Assembly: GCF_030409315.1 (NCBI RefSeq)
Contig: NZ_JAUFPS010000002.1
Location: forward strand, 184 to 64,183
Reading direction: 5' to 3'
Source of the DNA: Mucilaginibacter flavus
GTDB taxonomy: Bacteria > Bacteroidota > Bacteroidia > Sphingobacteriales > Sphingobacteriaceae
Length of the DNA stretch: 64,000 bases
Shown: positions 27,703 through 37,288 of the stretch, one piece after another
How positions within the stretch are numbered: position 1 is the first letter of the stretch
Layout of the letters: every line of letters begins with the position of its first letter
Notes under the pieces: generated by a model
Databases searched by the model: none
Told to the model about the DNA's origin: nothing
The model's input: the letters and a program-made list of their open reading frames with translations, nothing else
Program-made: the position numbers and the translations under genes

Positions 27703-28260
27703 TTATTTTTTAGATGCTGATTTACCTGCTTTTCTTCTCAATATCTCGCCTACAAACTTAATACCTTTACCTTTGTAAGGCTCTGGAGTACGTAATGAGC
27801 GTATTTTTGCAGCTACCTGGCCAATTAACTGTTTGTCAATTGATTCAAGTATGATAGTTGGGTTTTTACCCTTATCAGCAGTGGTTGTAACTTTAATTTC
27901 TGTTGGCAATTCAAATACATAGTGGTGAGAGTAACCCAACACTAAATCTAATGTATTACCTGTATTGGTAGCACGGTAACCTACACCAACTAATTCTTGC
28001 TGTACTTTGTAACCTTCTGTTACACCTACTACCATGTTATTTAAAAGCGCACGGTATAAACCATGTAATGCTTTATGACGTTTTTGATCAGACGGGCGTT
28101 GAACCAGTAACTGACCGTCTTCCTGTGCAATGGTGATATCGCTATCAACCGCTTGCTGCAATTGACCTTTAGGACCTTTTACTGTAACAACATTATCTGC
28201 TGATACGGTAACGGTTACTCCTGCCGGCATTGCTATCGGTGCTTTTCCTACTCTTGACAT
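27703..28260 (-). CDS. rplF: Ribosomal protein L6
   Basis: 185 residues, two repeated alpha/beta domains, starting [17 protein letters not shown] and ending with [20 protein letters not shown]. Lies near the factor-binding site of the 50S subunit. Confidence 0.98.
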   Translation of the reverse strand: MSRVGKAPIAMPAGVTVTVSADNVVTVKGPKGQLQQAVDSDITIAQEDGQLLVQRPSDQKRHKALHGLYRALLNNMVVGVTEGYKVQQELVGVGYRATNTGNTLDLVLGYSHHYVFELPTEIKVTTTADKGKNPTIILESIDKQLIGQVAAKIRSLRTPEPYKGKGIKFVGEILRRKAGKSASKK

Positions 28261-28276
28261 TGCTTAATTTCTCCTA

Positions 28277-28675
28277 TTAATAAACGTAGCATAAAACCTC
28301 ACCACCAACATTTTGCTGACGAGCTTCTTTATCAGACATAACGCCTTTAGAAGTTGACAGGATGGCGATACCTAAACCATTCAATACTCTTGGCATTTTT
28401 TCCATGCCTGCGTATTTCCTCAAACCTGGTTTACTGATGCGCGTAATGCTACGGATAGCAGAAATTTTAGTTATAGGGTGGTATTTTAAAGCCACTTTAA
28501 TAGTGCCTTGTACTGTACCATCTTCAAACTTGTAATTGGCAATGTAACCTTTGTCGAAAAGCACCTTAGTGATTTCCTTTTTCAGATTTGATGCAGGAAT
28601 TTCAACAACCCTATGGTTGGCTTTAATAGCATTCCTTACTCTTGTAAGATAATCTGCGATTGGATCTGTATTCAT
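28277..28675 (-). CDS. rpsH: Ribosomal protein S8
   Basis: 132 residues; starts MNTDPIADYLTRVRNAIKA and ends with the conserved GLGIAILSTSKGVMSD plus GGEVLCYVY. A primary 16S rRNA binder and, in many bacteria, the repressor of the spc operon. A 202-base gap with an inverted repeat precedes it. Confidence 0.98.
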   Translation of the reverse strand: MNTDPIADYLTRVRNAIKANHRVVEIPASNLKKEITKVLFDKGYIANYKFEDGTVQGTIKVALKYHPITKISAIRSITRISKPGLRKYAGMEKMPRVLNGLGIAILSTSKGVMSDKEARQQNVGGEVLCYVY

Positions 28676-28748
28676 TTTATTGTGTTATGATAGTGGTTTC
28701 CTTCCCGTAACATCCGGGGCGACCTTCCATCGGTTAATTCTCTTTTAT

Positions 28749-28870
28749 AGTATCAAGTAGTTAGTATCAAGTATCAAGATTTTATCTTGTTTTTGACGCT
28801 AACTACTCTAACTCTTCAGTACCTTTTGCAATTCATATGTCTTGCTACTTGATACTATATACTTGCTACT
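28749..28870. repeat. Inverted-repeat element, TATCAAG family, copy 2 (rpsN-rpsH)
   Basis: Arm 28749-28779 and the reverse complement of 28840-28870 match in about 27 of 31 positions around AGTATCAAG words. The first arm in transcript order starts seven bases after the rpsN stop. Same family as 5786-5878 and 54360-55007. Confidence 0.87.
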
Positions 28871-28877
28871 GAAATAA

Positions 28878-29147
28878 TTACCAGCTTGCTTTTTTTACTC
28901 CCGGGATTTTGCCATCAAGAGCCATTTCACGGAATGTAACACGTGAAATACCAAACTGACGCATGTAACCACGTGGGCGGCCGGTTAATTTACAACGGTT
29001 GTGTAATTTTACCGGTGATGAAGCCTTAGGTAATTTATCTAAGCCTACGTAATCGCCGGCTTCTTTAAGGGCTGCTCTTTTCTCTGCGTATTTAGCAACC
29101 AATTTAGCGCGCTTTACTTCACGTGCTTTTACACCTTCTTTAGCCAT
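28878..29147 (-). CDS. rpsN: Ribosomal protein S14 (zinc-independent form)
   Basis: 89 residues from the ATG at 29147, giving the standard [13 protein letters not shown] start; an upstream in-frame ATG falls inside rplE. The long form with only one Cys, so no zinc ribbon. Ends [11 protein letters not shown]. Its start overlaps the end of rplE by eight bases, coupling their translation. Confidence 0.97.
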   Translation of the reverse strand: MAKEGVKAREVKRAKLVAKYAEKRAALKEAGDYVGLDKLPKASSPVKLHNRCKLTGRPRGYMRQFGISRVTFREMALDGKIPGVKKASW

Positions 29148-29703
29148 TGCTATTTTGATTTTTAAATGGTAATCCAAATTGTTTCAACAACTCCAATGCT
29201 TCAACATCGTTTGTTGCGGAGGTTACAAAGGTAATATCCATACCTTGAATTTTATTGATTTTGTCAATATTTATCTCAGGGAATATAATTTGCTCTGTAA
29301 TACCTAATGTATAGTTACCGCGGCCATCAAAACCTTTGTCGTTGATGCCTTTAAAGTCACGTATACGTGGCAGGGCAACAGCAATTAAACGATCCAAAAA
29401 CTCGTACATTGTGTTGTCACGCAAGGTAACACGTACGCCTACCGGCATATTTTTACGCAATTTGAAGTTTGAGATATCTTTTTTAGATTTTGAAGATACT
29501 GCCTGCTGACCAGTGATGGTTGTTAACTCAGTGATGGTGTTCTCGATCAATTTTTTATCGGTAGTAGCACCGCCAACGCCCTGGTTAATGGCAATTTTTT
29601 CCAATTTAGGAACTTGCATTACGCTTTTGTACTGAAATTTATCTTTCAGCGCGGTGCGAATCTCGTCCTTGTATTTTGTTTTTAATCTTGGTATGTAAGA
29701 CAT
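29140..29703 (-). CDS. rplE: Ribosomal protein L5
   Basis: 187 residues with [19 protein letters not shown] (about 31-49), GVRVTLR and the C-terminal [13 protein letters not shown]. Binds 5S rRNA and touches the P-site tRNA. It overlaps rplX by one base (TAATG) and rpsN by eight. Confidence 0.98.
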   Translation of the reverse strand: MSYIPRLKTKYKDEIRTALKDKFQYKSVMQVPKLEKIAINQGVGGATTDKKLIENTITELTTITGQQAVSSKSKKDISNFKLRKNMPVGVRVTLRDNTMYEFLDRLIAVALPRIRDFKGINDKGFDGRGNYTLGITEQIIFPEINIDKINKIQGMDITFVTSATNDVEALELLKQFGLPFKNQNSNG

Positions 29704-30047
29704 TACTTGATTTCCTCCCCTGATTTTTTAGATACCCTTACTAATTTACCGGCATCGTTTTTCTTACGGCCAACACGGGTAGTAGCTCCTGTTTTAGGAT
29801 CAACCAATGCCAGGTTTGAAATGTGTATAGCAGCTTCCTGTTTTACAATTCCACCGTTAGGGTTAGCAGCATTAGGTTTTGTGTGTTTTGATACCAAGTT
29901 GGCACCTTCAACAACAGCCCTGTTCCTGTCAACTAATACCTCAACAATTTTACCTTGTGATCCTTTTGAATCGCCGGCTATAACTTTTACCAGGTCGCCT
30001 TTGCGAATTTTTAATTTGCCTGGTGTTGCAATTTTTTTCTTTTCCAT
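29703..30047 (-). CDS. rplX: Ribosomal protein L24
   Basis: 114 residues with the KOW motif [20 protein letters not shown] (about 13-32), an assembly initiator of the 50S subunit. It shares one base with rplE and is two bases from rplN. Confidence 0.98.
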   Translation of the reverse strand: MEKKKIATPGKLKIRKGDLVKVIAGDSKGSQGKIVEVLVDRNRAVVEGANLVSKHTKPNAANPNGGIVKQEAAIHISNLALVDPKTGATTRVGRKKNDAGKLVRVSKKSGEEIK

Positions 30048-30049
30048 GA

Positions 30050-30418
30050 TTACAATACCTCCGGTGCTAATGATACAATTTTCATAAATTGTTTCTCACG
30101 TAGCTCTCTTGCAACCGGGCCAAAGATACGGGTACCTCTTGGCTCATCCTGGTTATTTAACAAAACTGCTGCGTTATCGTCGAAACGGATGTATGAACCA
30201 TCTTTTCTGCGGATCTCTTTTTTGGTGCGTACTACTACGGCTTTAGATACAGTACCTTTTTTAACGTTACCTGAAGGTAAAGCGCTTTTTACGGTTACTA
30301 CTATCTTATCGCCGATAGATGCGTACCTTTTACCGGTACCACCCAAAACACGGATCACTAAAACTTGTTTAGCGCCACTGTTATCGGCTACGTTTAATCT
30401 TGATTCCTGTTGTACCAT
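30050..30418 (-). CDS. rplN: Ribosomal protein L14
   Basis: 122 residues; starts [18 protein letters not shown] and includes [20 protein letters not shown]. Contacts 16S rRNA at an intersubunit bridge. One base from rpsQ. Confidence 0.98.
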   Translation of the reverse strand: MVQQESRLNVADNSGAKQVLVIRVLGGTGKRYASIGDKIVVTVKSALPSGNVKKGTVSKAVVVRTKKEIRRKDGSYIRFDDNAAVLLNNQDEPRGTRIFGPVARELREKQFMKIVSLAPEVL

Positions 30419-30419
30419 C

Positions 30420-30674
30420 TTATTTAGCCCTTTCTAAAATTTGAACTAATCTCCAGTTTTTGCTCTTGCTCAGCGGGCGGGTTTCCATAATCAATACGGT
30501 ATCGCCAATGCCACAAGTATTAGTCTCATCATGAGCCATGAATTTTGTGGTCTTTTTCACGAATTTACCGTAGATAGGGTGTTTCACTTTACGCTCAACA
30601 GCAACTACGATAGATTTTTCCATCTTATTGCTAACTACCAGGCCGGTACGTGTTTTTCTTAAATTTCTTTCCAT
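30420..30674 (-). CDS. rpsQ: Ribosomal protein S17
   Basis: 84 residues, an OB fold: [20 protein letters not shown] at the start, then [20 protein letters not shown]. Primary 16S rRNA binder. Confidence 0.97.
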   Translation of the reverse strand: MERNLRKTRTGLVVSNKMEKSIVVAVERKVKHPIYGKFVKKTTKFMAHDETNTCGIGDTVLIMETRPLSKSKNWRLVQILERAK

Positions 30675-30694
30675 TTTTCTGAATGCTTAAAAAA

Positions 30695-30904
30695 TTAATT
30701 CTTTTCAGAAGCCGACGCCGCTTTGCGTTTTGTTATTTCAGTATTTAACTGAGCAATTCCCTTGCGTACCTTTGTTATACGGGATGGATTCTCAATAGCC
30801 GAAACTGCGTGTGCAAATTTCAGTTTGGTTAGGGTTGACCTTTCCTCGCTTAATTTCGCATTCAACTCTTCGGTTGATAGCTCCAAAATTTCTGAGTTTT
30901 TCAT
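30695..30904 (-). CDS. rpmC: Ribosomal protein L29
   Basis: 69 residues, a two-helix protein (MKNSEILELSTEELNAKLSE; later HAVSAIENPSRITKVRKGIA). Sits at the exit tunnel. The 133-base gap to rplP is unusually wide and holds an inverted repeat. Confidence 0.97.
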   Translation of the reverse strand: MKNSEILELSTEELNAKLSEERSTLTKLKFAHAVSAIENPSRITKVRKGIAQLNTEITKRKAASASEKN

Positions 30905-30929
30905 TTTCTTATTATTTTATTCGTTGTAA

Positions 30930-31024
30930 AGTTGGAAAGTTGAAATGTTAAAAAGTTCCCTTTGGGGGTGGTTGTTAAATCAATCTGGTTTCTCAACCTT
31001 TAAACATTACAACCTTTCAACTAC
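30930..31024. repeat. Inverted-repeat element (AGTTGAAAGG words) between rplP and rpmC
   Basis: Arm 30930-30955 and the reverse complement of 30997-31024 match in about 21 of 26 positions. The arm that comes first in the transcript starts 13 bases after the rplP stop. It lies in the middle of the ribosomal operon. Confidence 0.75.
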
Positions 31025-31037
31025 TCCGAACAATTAT

Positions 31038-31460
31038 TTATGCCTCTACGTAATCCCTACGTACTATAAATCTTGTTTGTACTGGAAGTTTTTGAGCTGC
31101 AAGGCGTAAGGCCTCTTTAGCAACTTCCAAAGGTACTCCTTCGGCTTCGAAGATGATCCTTCCGGGGCGTACTACCGCTACCCAGTACTCAGGAGCACCT
31201 TTACCTTTACCCATACGTACCTCTGCTGGTTTTTTGGTTACAGGCTTATCAGGGAATATCCTGATCCACACCTGGCCTTCACGTTTCATAAAACGTGTTA
31301 CAGCGATACGTGCAGCCTCGATCTGACGGCTGGTGATCCATGCCGATTCGAGTGATTTTACACCGAAAGATCCGAATGAAAGTTCAGCACCACGGGTGGC
31401 TAAACCTTTCATCCTGCCTTTTTGCATCTTTCTGAACTTCGTTCTTTTTGGCTGTAGCAT
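31038..31460 (-). CDS. rplP: Ribosomal protein L16
   Basis: 140 residues: [20 protein letters not shown] at the start, [20 protein letters not shown] and [12 protein letters not shown] core. Helps place the A-site tRNA. Confidence 0.98.
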   Translation of the reverse strand: MLQPKRTKFRKMQKGRMKGLATRGAELSFGSFGVKSLESAWITSRQIEAARIAVTRFMKREGQVWIRIFPDKPVTKKPAEVRMGKGKGAPEYWVAVVRPGRIIFEAEGVPLEVAKEALRLAAQKLPVQTRFIVRRDYVEA

Positions 31461-31508
31461 TTTCTTAAGCTTTTATATCGTTACGATATTTGTCTTCTAC
31501 TTTAATTA

Positions 31509-32420
31509 TTATCTCTTTCCCGGACCGCCTGGACGGTTACCGCCTTGACCACCTGGACGGCTGCCACCTTGACCACCCGGACGGTTGTTACCACCACCAC
31601 GAGGACCATTGTTGCCACCTGCACCCGGGCCACCTCTGCGGTCACCACCTGGTTTCCTGTCGCCTCTGCGCTCACCGCCACGTTCGCCACCACGAGCATT
31701 GTCGCGGCCACCGAAACCTGCTGATGCGCCTTCTGGCCTGCCACCTTTACCGCTGCTGCTGCTTGTACCGCCAATGTTTGGAGATAAATCGCGTTTTCCG
31801 TAAACTTCGCCTTTACAGATCCAAACTTTAACACCTATTTTACCATAAGTAGTTAATGCTTCTGCCAAAGCGTAGTCAATATCGGCACGGAAAGTGTGCA
31901 AAGGAATTCTACCTTCTTTATATTGTTCGCTACGTGCCATCTCGGCACCGCCTAACCTGCCAGATGTCATGATCTTGATACCTTCAGCACCCATTCTCAT
32001 GGTTGATGCGATAGTAGTTTTCATGGCACGACGGAAAGAGATACGTGCTTCTAATTGTTTTGCGATACCTTCTGCAACTAATTGTGCATCAAGCTCAGGG
32101 CGTTTAATTTCAAAGATGTTGATCTGAACCTCTTTTTTGGTAAGTTTTTTCAACTCTTCTTTGATCTTATCAACCTCGGCACCGCCTTTACCAATCACAA
32201 TACCCGGACGGGCAGTGTGGATAGTTACAGTGATGCGTTTTAAAGTACGTTCGATAACTACTTTTGATACGCCGCCTTTAGCGATACGAGCTGAAAGATA
32301 TTTGCGGATTTTTTCGTCTTCAACTAATTTGTCGGCATAGTGATTGCCACCGAACCAATTAGAATCCCAACCTCTGATGATTCCTAATCTGTTACCTATT
32401 GGATGTGCTTTCTGTCCCAT
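31509..32420 (-). CDS. rpsC: Ribosomal protein S3 with a long Gly/Arg-rich tail
   Basis: 303 residues. Residues 1-215 are a standard S3 with the KH domain ([18 protein letters not shown], about 69-86) and the C-terminal domain through [16 protein letters not shown]. Residues from about 217 to 303 are an added low-complexity tail of RGG, RPGG and GGN units, probably disordered, basic and RNA-binding. S3 forms part of the mRNA entry channel. The tail region is much more GC-rich than the neighbours. Confidence 0.97.
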   Translation of the reverse strand: MGQKAHPIGNRLGIIRGWDSNWFGGNHYADKLVEDEKIRKYLSARIAKGGVSKVVIERTLKRITVTIHTARPGIVIGKGGAEVDKIKEELKKLTKKEVQINIFEIKRPELDAQLVAEGIAKQLEARISFRRAMKTTIASTMRMGAEGIKIMTSGRLGGAEMARSEQYKEGRIPLHTFRADIDYALAEALTTYGKIGVKVWICKGEVYGKRDLSPNIGGTSSSSGKGGRPEGASAGFGGRDNARGGERGGERRGDRKPGGDRRGGPGAGGNNGPRGGGNNRPGGQGGSRPGGQGGNRPGGPGKR

Positions 32421-32426
32421 TTCAAA

Positions 32427-32855
32427 TTAATTGTTTTCGTTTTTACTATCCACAATAAGTGTTACGTGGTTTGAGCGCTTACGGATACGGTATCCTCTTC
32501 CTTGCGGAGCAGGACGTAACCTTTTAAGCTGACGGCCACCACCTACTGAAACTTCTTTTACAAATAAACCTGCTTCTTCAACACGTTTGCCTTCGTTTTT
32601 AGCTTCCCAGTTTTTGATTGCTGATAACAAAAGTTTCTCAACACGTATAGCAGCTTCTTTATTTGTAAATTTCAGTATAGCTAACGCTTTCTCAACGTTT
32701 TCGCCACGGATCAGGTCAACTACCAAACGCATTTTGCGTGGTGAAGTTGGGCAATCCTGTAGTTTAGCAACTGAAGCGCCACCAACAATGGCTTTTGCAG
32801 CTTCTTTTTGCTGTCTGATCAGTACAGACTTTTTGATTTTAGTTGTTGCTTCCAT
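32427..32855 (-). CDS. rplV: Ribosomal protein L22
   Basis: 142 residues. The N-terminal 25 residues are an extra Lys/Ala-rich stretch; the core has [20 protein letters not shown] and the tunnel hairpin region ends in [19 protein letters not shown]. Lines the exit tunnel. Confidence 0.98.
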   Translation of the reverse strand: MEATTKIKKSVLIRQQKEAAKAIVGGASVAKLQDCPTSPRKMRLVVDLIRGENVEKALAILKFTNKEAAIRVEKLLLSAIKNWEAKNEGKRVEEAGLFVKEVSVGGGRQLKRLRPAPQGRGYRIRKRSNHVTLIVDSKNENN

Positions 32856-32858
32856 GCC

Positions 32859-33125
32859 TTATTTTTTCTTTTCTGCGTGACCGCGGAATGTACGGGTTGG
32901 AGCAAATTCTCCCAACTTGTGACCAACCATGTTTTCTGTTACATACACAGGGATAAACTTGTTACCGTTGTGTACTGCGAATGTGTGACCAACGAAATCA
33001 GGAGAGATCATGGAACGACGTGACCATGTTTTTACAACTGATTTTTTGCTTGATTCATTCAAGGTAAGAACTTTTCTTTCCAGGTTATGATCAATATAAG
33101 GTCCTTTTTTAATTGAACGTGCCAT
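32859..33125 (-). CDS. rpsS: Ribosomal protein S19
   Basis: 88 residues: [39 protein letters not shown], ending [13 protein letters not shown]. In the 30S head. Shares one base with rplB. Confidence 0.98.
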   Translation of the reverse strand: MARSIKKGPYIDHNLERKVLTLNESSKKSVVKTWSRRSMISPDFVGHTFAVHNGNKFIPVYVTENMVGHKLGEFAPTRTFRGHAEKKK

Positions 33126-33952
33126 TATTTTTTCCTTCTTTCAATGATATAACGATCCGACCCTTTTTTCTTATCACGAGTTTTGTAGCCTTTAGCTAAC
33201 AAACCTTTACGTGAACGTGGATGACCACCTGAGGCTCTACCCTCACCACCACCCATAGGGTGATCTACCGGGTTCATGGCTACACCACGAACGCGCGGCC
33301 TGCGGCCTAACCAACGTTTGCGACCTGCTTTACCTAATACCGCGTTTGCTCTTTCGCCATTTGAAACGGTACCGATAGTTGCCAAGCAAGTTGACAAAAT
33401 CATACGGGTTTCGCCTGAAGGCAATTTGATGATAGCGTATTTGCCATCACGTGCCGAAAGCTGGGCATAAGTACCTGCGCTTCGGGCGATAACACCGCCC
33501 TGACCTGGGTTTAACTCAATGTTGTGGATGATAGAACCCAACGGAATGTTTTTTAATGGTAAAGTATTACCAACTTCCGGAGCTGCTGTTTCGCCAGATA
33601 CGATAACTGTACCAACAGTTAAACCTTCCGGTGCTATCATATATCGTTTTTCACCATCAGCAAAATGTAACAGGGCTATACGTGCAGATCTGTTTGGATC
33701 ATACTCAATAGTTGCAACTTTTGCAGGGATATCAAATTTATTACGTTTAAAATCAACAAGCCTGTATGCTTGTTTATGACCACCACCTAAATAGCGCATA
33801 GTCATTTTACCGCTGTTGTTACGACCGCCCGATCTTTTGTTAGATGCTACAACCAACGACTTTTCAGGAACGTTTGTTGTGATATCTGAGTTAGATACAT
33901 CAACTCTGAAACGGGTACCCGGGGTAACCGGTTTAAATCTCTTTACTGCCAT
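33125..33952 (-). CDS. rplB: Ribosomal protein L2
   Basis: 275 residues with [20 protein letters not shown] and, near the C-terminus, [20 protein letters not shown], which carries the His implicated in peptidyl transfer. Overlaps rpsS by one base (TAATG). Confidence 0.98.
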   Translation of the reverse strand: MAVKRFKPVTPGTRFRVDVSNSDITTNVPEKSLVVASNKRSGGRNNSGKMTMRYLGGGHKQAYRLVDFKRNKFDIPAKVATIEYDPNRSARIALLHFADGEKRYMIAPEGLTVGTVIVSGETAAPEVGNTLPLKNIPLGSIIHNIELNPGQGGVIARSAGTYAQLSARDGKYAIIKLPSGETRMILSTCLATIGTVSNGERANAVLGKAGRKRWLGRRPRVRGVAMNPVDHPMGGGEGRASGGHPRSRKGLLAKGYKTRDKKKGSDRYIIERRKK

Positions 33953-33959
33953 CTCTTAA

Positions 33960-34250
33960 TTATATATTGCTGTAAAAATCAATTACTTCACCGGCGTTTA
34001 ACGTAATGATCGCTTTTTTGTAAGTAGCAATGCGGCCTTGTACGGCACCTGCCTTAGTGTTGCGAGTTTTAAGTTTGCCGACATATTTCATGGTGTTTAC
34101 CGCCTTAACGTTTACACCATACATCGCCTCAATGGCACCTTTAATCTGAATTTTGTTAGCTCTGTGATCAACTTTGAAAGCATAACGGTTAAGTTTCTCT
34201 GTTAATTGAGTTACTTTTTCAGTAAGTAGGGGTTTCTTTAAAATTTCCAT
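33960..34250 (-). CDS. rplW: Ribosomal protein L23
   Basis: 96 residues: LKKPLLTEKVTQLTEKLNRY start and the loop VGKLKTRNTKAGAVQGR. Docking site for trigger factor and SRP at the tunnel exit. Confidence 0.98.
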   Translation of the reverse strand: MEILKKPLLTEKVTQLTEKLNRYAFKVDHRANKIQIKGAIEAMYGVNVKAVNTMKYVGKLKTRNTKAGAVQGRIATYKKAIITLNAGEVIDFYSNI

Positions 34251-34256
34251 AATTAC

Positions 34257-34886
34257 TTAAGCTAATGCTTCCTCCAAAGTTTTTACAGCGCCTGTAGTTA
34301 ATAACAGTTTACCAGCGTTTAACACATCATAAGTGTTTAGCTGCTCAACTGAAATTACTTTAGTTTTCTTCAGGTTTCTGCTTGATAAATACACATTGTT
34401 GTTTTCGGCACCTGCTACTACTAATAATGTTTTGTCATTAGTAACATTCAGATCAGCCTCCATTTTAATGTAGTTTTTAGTTTTGATGGTATCAAAATTA
34501 AAATCTTCCAATACTAAAATGTTGTTATCCTTTGCTTTGTATGATAAAGCCGATTTACGGGCCAGTGATTTTAACTTCTTGTTTAATTTGAAGCTGTAAT
34601 CGCGTGGTTGCGGACCGAAAACGCGACCACCACCATTAAATAATGGAGATTTAACGCTACCTGCACGGGCACCACCTGTACCTTTTTGTTTATATAATTT
34701 GCGGGTTGAACCTGCAATCTCGTTACGCTGTTTTGATTTGTGTGTACCTTGACGTTGGTTAGCTAAAAACTGCTTAACATCAAGATAGATCGCGTGATCG
34801 TTTGGTTCAATACCGAATACTGACTCAGGAAGTTGCACCTTGGCACCTGTTTCTTTACCTGATACGTTTAATACGTTTACTTCCAT
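34257..34886 (-). CDS. rplD: Ribosomal protein L4
   Basis: 209 residues. The tunnel loop is seen at [20 protein letters not shown] through [15 protein letters not shown]. In many bacteria L4 represses the S10 operon through the leader; whether that holds here is unknown. One base from rplC. Confidence 0.98.
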   Translation of the reverse strand: MEVNVLNVSGKETGAKVQLPESVFGIEPNDHAIYLDVKQFLANQRQGTHKSKQRNEIAGSTRKLYKQKGTGGARAGSVKSPLFNGGGRVFGPQPRDYSFKLNKKLKSLARKSALSYKAKDNNILVLEDFNFDTIKTKNYIKMEADLNVTNDKTLLVVAGAENNNVYLSSRNLKKTKVISVEQLNTYDVLNAGKLLLTTGAVKTLEEALA

Positions 34887-34887
34887 C

Positions 34888-35505
34888 TTATTTGTCCACT
34901 ATTACGATTGAACCTTTAGCTCCTGGTATGGAACCTTTAACAACCAAAAGGTTTTGCTCAGCGTAAACCTTAACCACTTGTAAGTTCTGTGTTTTTACAC
35001 GAACGTTACCGGTTTGACCTGCCATGCGCATGCCTTTAAATACACGCGATGGCCATGATGACGCACCCAAAGAACCTGGCGCACGTAAACGATTGTGCTG
35101 ACCGTGAGTTTGCATACCCACACCACCAAAACCGTGACGTTTTACCACACCCTGAAATCCTTTACCTTTTGAAGTACCAACTACATCAACAAAATCTCCC
35201 GCCGCGAAGATATCAACAGTAACAGTGTCACCTAATGATTTTTCGTCTACGAAAGTTTTGAATTCAACAAGCTTACGCTTTGGAGTAGTACCGGCTTTTT
35301 GGAAGTGTCCTTTTAACGGACCAGAAGTGTTTTTTTCCTTTTTGTCGCCATATGCCAGCTGTACAGCAGCATATCCGTCTGTATCTACAGACTTAACTTG
35401 TGTTACCACGCAAGGGCCAGCTTCGATTACGGTACAAGGAATGTTCTTCCCTGTTTCGTCGAAAATGCTGGTCATTCCTACTTTTTTACCAATAATTCCT
35501 GACAT
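34888..35505 (-). CDS. rplC: Ribosomal protein L3
   Basis: 205 residues: [20 protein letters not shown] start; [17 protein letters not shown] (about 113-129); and [20 protein letters not shown] with the conserved Gln region. First gene of the operon here; the usual upstream rpsJ is missing. A near-ideal promoter lies 75-104 bases upstream of its start. Confidence 0.98.
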   Translation of the reverse strand: MSGIIGKKVGMTSIFDETGKNIPCTVIEAGPCVVTQVKSVDTDGYAAVQLAYGDKKEKNTSGPLKGHFQKAGTTPKRKLVEFKTFVDEKSLGDTVTVDIFAAGDFVDVVGTSKGKGFQGVVKRHGFGGVGMQTHGQHNRLRAPGSLGASSWPSRVFKGMRMAGQTGNVRVKTQNLQVVKVYAEQNLLVVKGSIPGAKGSIVIVDK

Positions 35506-35834
35506 TTCTTTAATTTGTTTGTGTCCATCGAAGCAGTAGGGCTTCGTTCAAGACATATTATTCCCCCCGAAAGGGACGGCAAAGATAGAAACTTTACAGT
35601 AATAATCAAATAGTTAGTGAGTTATTTTTTTATAAATTTTATACTATTGTTTTAATCCGCGGTTTCGGGCTATCTTGCTGGGGACTAATTGGTTTAAATT
35701 TATCTAAAAACAAAGAGGCTAATTGCATTTTGCCCGGCATTAAGATAAATTTACCCACTCCAAAATACCCGGTATCAAATAGCGCGCGTTTACCGGTTTT
35801 GATGGCGAAAATTTTACATCTGCACAAATAATAT
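35506..35834. other. Divergent spacer upstream of rplC
   Basis: Holds the rplC promoter and, in its GC-richer leader, GAAGCAGTAGGGCTTCG (35530-35546), a potential small hairpin. No rpsJ or other gene is present. The rest is AT-rich, with no clear promoter for the plus-strand membrane protein. Confidence 0.7.
35580..35609 (-). promoter_or_regulatory. Promoter of the rplC-rplQ operon
   Basis: On the minus strand TTG (35607-35609), exactly 19 bases, then TATCTTTG (35580-35587), a full match to the Bacteroidota TTG-N19-TAnnTTTG pattern. Transcription should start near 35573-35577, giving a leader of about 70 bases before rplC. Confidence 0.85.
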
Positions 35835-36851
35835 ATGACACCTGCACCCTCACTTACCCGAAACAAAATTTCAATCAGCATCATCGCCATTTTAATTTTT
35901 TGCGGTGGCTGGATATTATTGCACACCGTAGCATCAAGCATAAGAAGCAAAGTGGCCGATGGGTTACTGGGCGATTGTATAGTCACTTTTCCCGCGCTAT
36001 ATTATTTCATTATTATTCGTCCATCAAAGGCCTCGGCAAGGCAGTTGTTGTTTGTGGTAAGTATCTGCTCAATTATAGCCTACCTTATACTTCCTGCACA
36101 ACAAAAGGCTTATATATTGCAGGTTAGGAAATTATCGGCACTTGCCGAACTGTTGTTTATTATTTATGCATTTACCAAAATCAACACACTCCGGTTAGCC
36201 TACCAAACCCAAAAAGCGCTCCTCCCCGATCCAATTTACAACCTGCGCCTGGCCATGGCCAACACCATGGGCGATTCGTTAGGTGTAAAAATCATAGCTT
36301 CTGAATTGGCTGTTTTAAAATATGGCCTTTTCTGCTGGAACAAAGAACAACCCGCACTGGCCCAAAGCCGCTCGTTTACTACTCATCAGGATTTTGGTTA
36401 TGTGGCCATATGGTGCATTTTGCTTGTCGCTATTATGGTAGAAACATTCGCGTTTCACCTTCTGCTGCTAAAATGGAGTTATATAGCCGCTATGATCATT
36501 ACCGGGCTTACCCTTTACGGCTTTATTTTCCTGATTGCCGATTTATCCGCAGTACTAAAAAGAAAAATAGAGATCAACCAAACCACCCTGTTATTACGCA
36601 CAGGCCTACGCTGGAGGGCAATAGTTGATGTAACCAACATTAATTCGGTAAGTAAAATTATTAACGACTACCATTCAGACGAGGATTATTTTAAAGGAGG
36701 TATTATAAAAAGCAGCGGGAACCTGCTCATCACTTTTAAAAGCCCTGTACAGGTTGATAAGCTTTATGGCAAAAGCAAAATGGTTAGCACCATTTTAATG
36801 AATATTGATGATTACGAGGGATTTGCCGAAATGATTAATAAACAATTGTAA
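35835..36851 (+). CDS. Integral membrane protein of unknown function
   Basis: 338 residues. About six hydrophobic segments (near 12-30, 47-62, 69-88, 100-115, 190-212, 215-235), then a soluble C-terminal domain of about 100 residues rich in beta strands (QTTLLLRTGLRWRAIVDV, SSGNLLITFKSP), resembling bacterial PH-like domains in look only. I do not recognise the family. It starts 329 bases from rplC on the other strand. Confidence 0.75.
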   Translation: MTPAPSLTRNKISISIIAILIFCGGWILLHTVASSIRSKVADGLLGDCIVTFPALYYFIIIRPSKASARQLLFVVSICSIIAYLILPAQQKAYILQVRKLSALAELLFIIYAFTKINTLRLAYQTQKALLPDPIYNLRLAMANTMGDSLGVKIIASELAVLKYGLFCWNKEQPALAQSRSFTTHQDFGYVAIWCILLVAIMVETFAFHLLLLKWSYIAAMIITGLTLYGFIFLIADLSAVLKRKIEINQTTLLLRTGLRWRAIVDVTNINSVSKIINDYHSDEDYFKGGIIKSSGNLLITFKSPVQVDKLYGKSKMVSTILMNIDDYEGFAEMINKQL

Positions 36852-36864
36852 TTAGTTTAAGGGC

Positions 36865-36907
36865 AATGCCTGCGGCCCGGGCTGTACGCTTATACTACAC
36901 AGGCATT
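36865..36907. repeat. Dispersed GC-rich repeat, copy 2
   Basis: Bounded by AATGCCTG (36865-36872) and CAGGCATT (36900-36907), a perfect 8-bp inverted pair, with GCTGTACG and GCGGCCCGG inside. Same words as 10772-10809 in reverse complement. Confidence 0.65.
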
Positions 36908-36958
36908 AACCACGGGCCTGTATTCGCTGCCATCCCTATTGCGAAAGAGAATCAAATA

Positions 36959-37288
36959 TCAGGACGATAAACCTTTCAATCGGCTCAATAATTCCTGATC
37001 GCTTATATTACTCAAATCAGCCTTATCATATATCGCTAACAGGTAAATAGCTTCATTAACAATCTGAACGAAGGTAATAACCCTTCCCCCACCAGATTTA
37101 CCCCTATTTTTAGAAGAGATTGCCAACCTTATTTTATAACAGTCGTTCCCCAAAGCAGTTCCTAAATGAGGATTAGACGTCAAGTCGACTGCAAGATTTG
37201 TCAGATCGGTTCTTATTGAGGGATATTTCTTGGCCAGTTTTTTAAGTTCTTTTGCAAATGGCGGCGTTGGTAAAATTTTAAAGCTCAT
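36959..37288 (-). CDS. RelE/ParE-family toxin
   Basis: 109 residues of the RelE/ParE fold: PPFAKELKKLAKKYPSIRTD (about 9-28), YKIRLAISSKNRGKSGGGRV, and AIYLLAIYDKADLSNIS. The variant with SGGGRVI is seen in toxins annotated as RelE/ParE or HigB-like. It should inhibit growth through mRNA cleavage or gyrase; sequence alone does not say which. The antitoxin gene overlaps it by 11 bases. Confidence 0.85.
   Translation of the reverse strand: MSFKILPTPPFAKELKKLAKKYPSIRTDLTNLAVDLTSNPHLGTALGNDCYKIRLAISSKNRGKSGGGRVITFVQIVNEAIYLLAIYDKADLSNISDQELLSRLKGLSS

Noticed and set aside
29148..29177. Ten-residue N-terminal extension of S14
   Set aside because: It lies within the coding end of rplE and the standard S14 start is at 29147.
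31490..31831. Open frames on both other frames over the S3 tail, rich in Pro, His or Val
   Set aside because: They are shadows of the Gly/Arg codon repeats of rpsC; the S3 frame is continuous with the conserved core.
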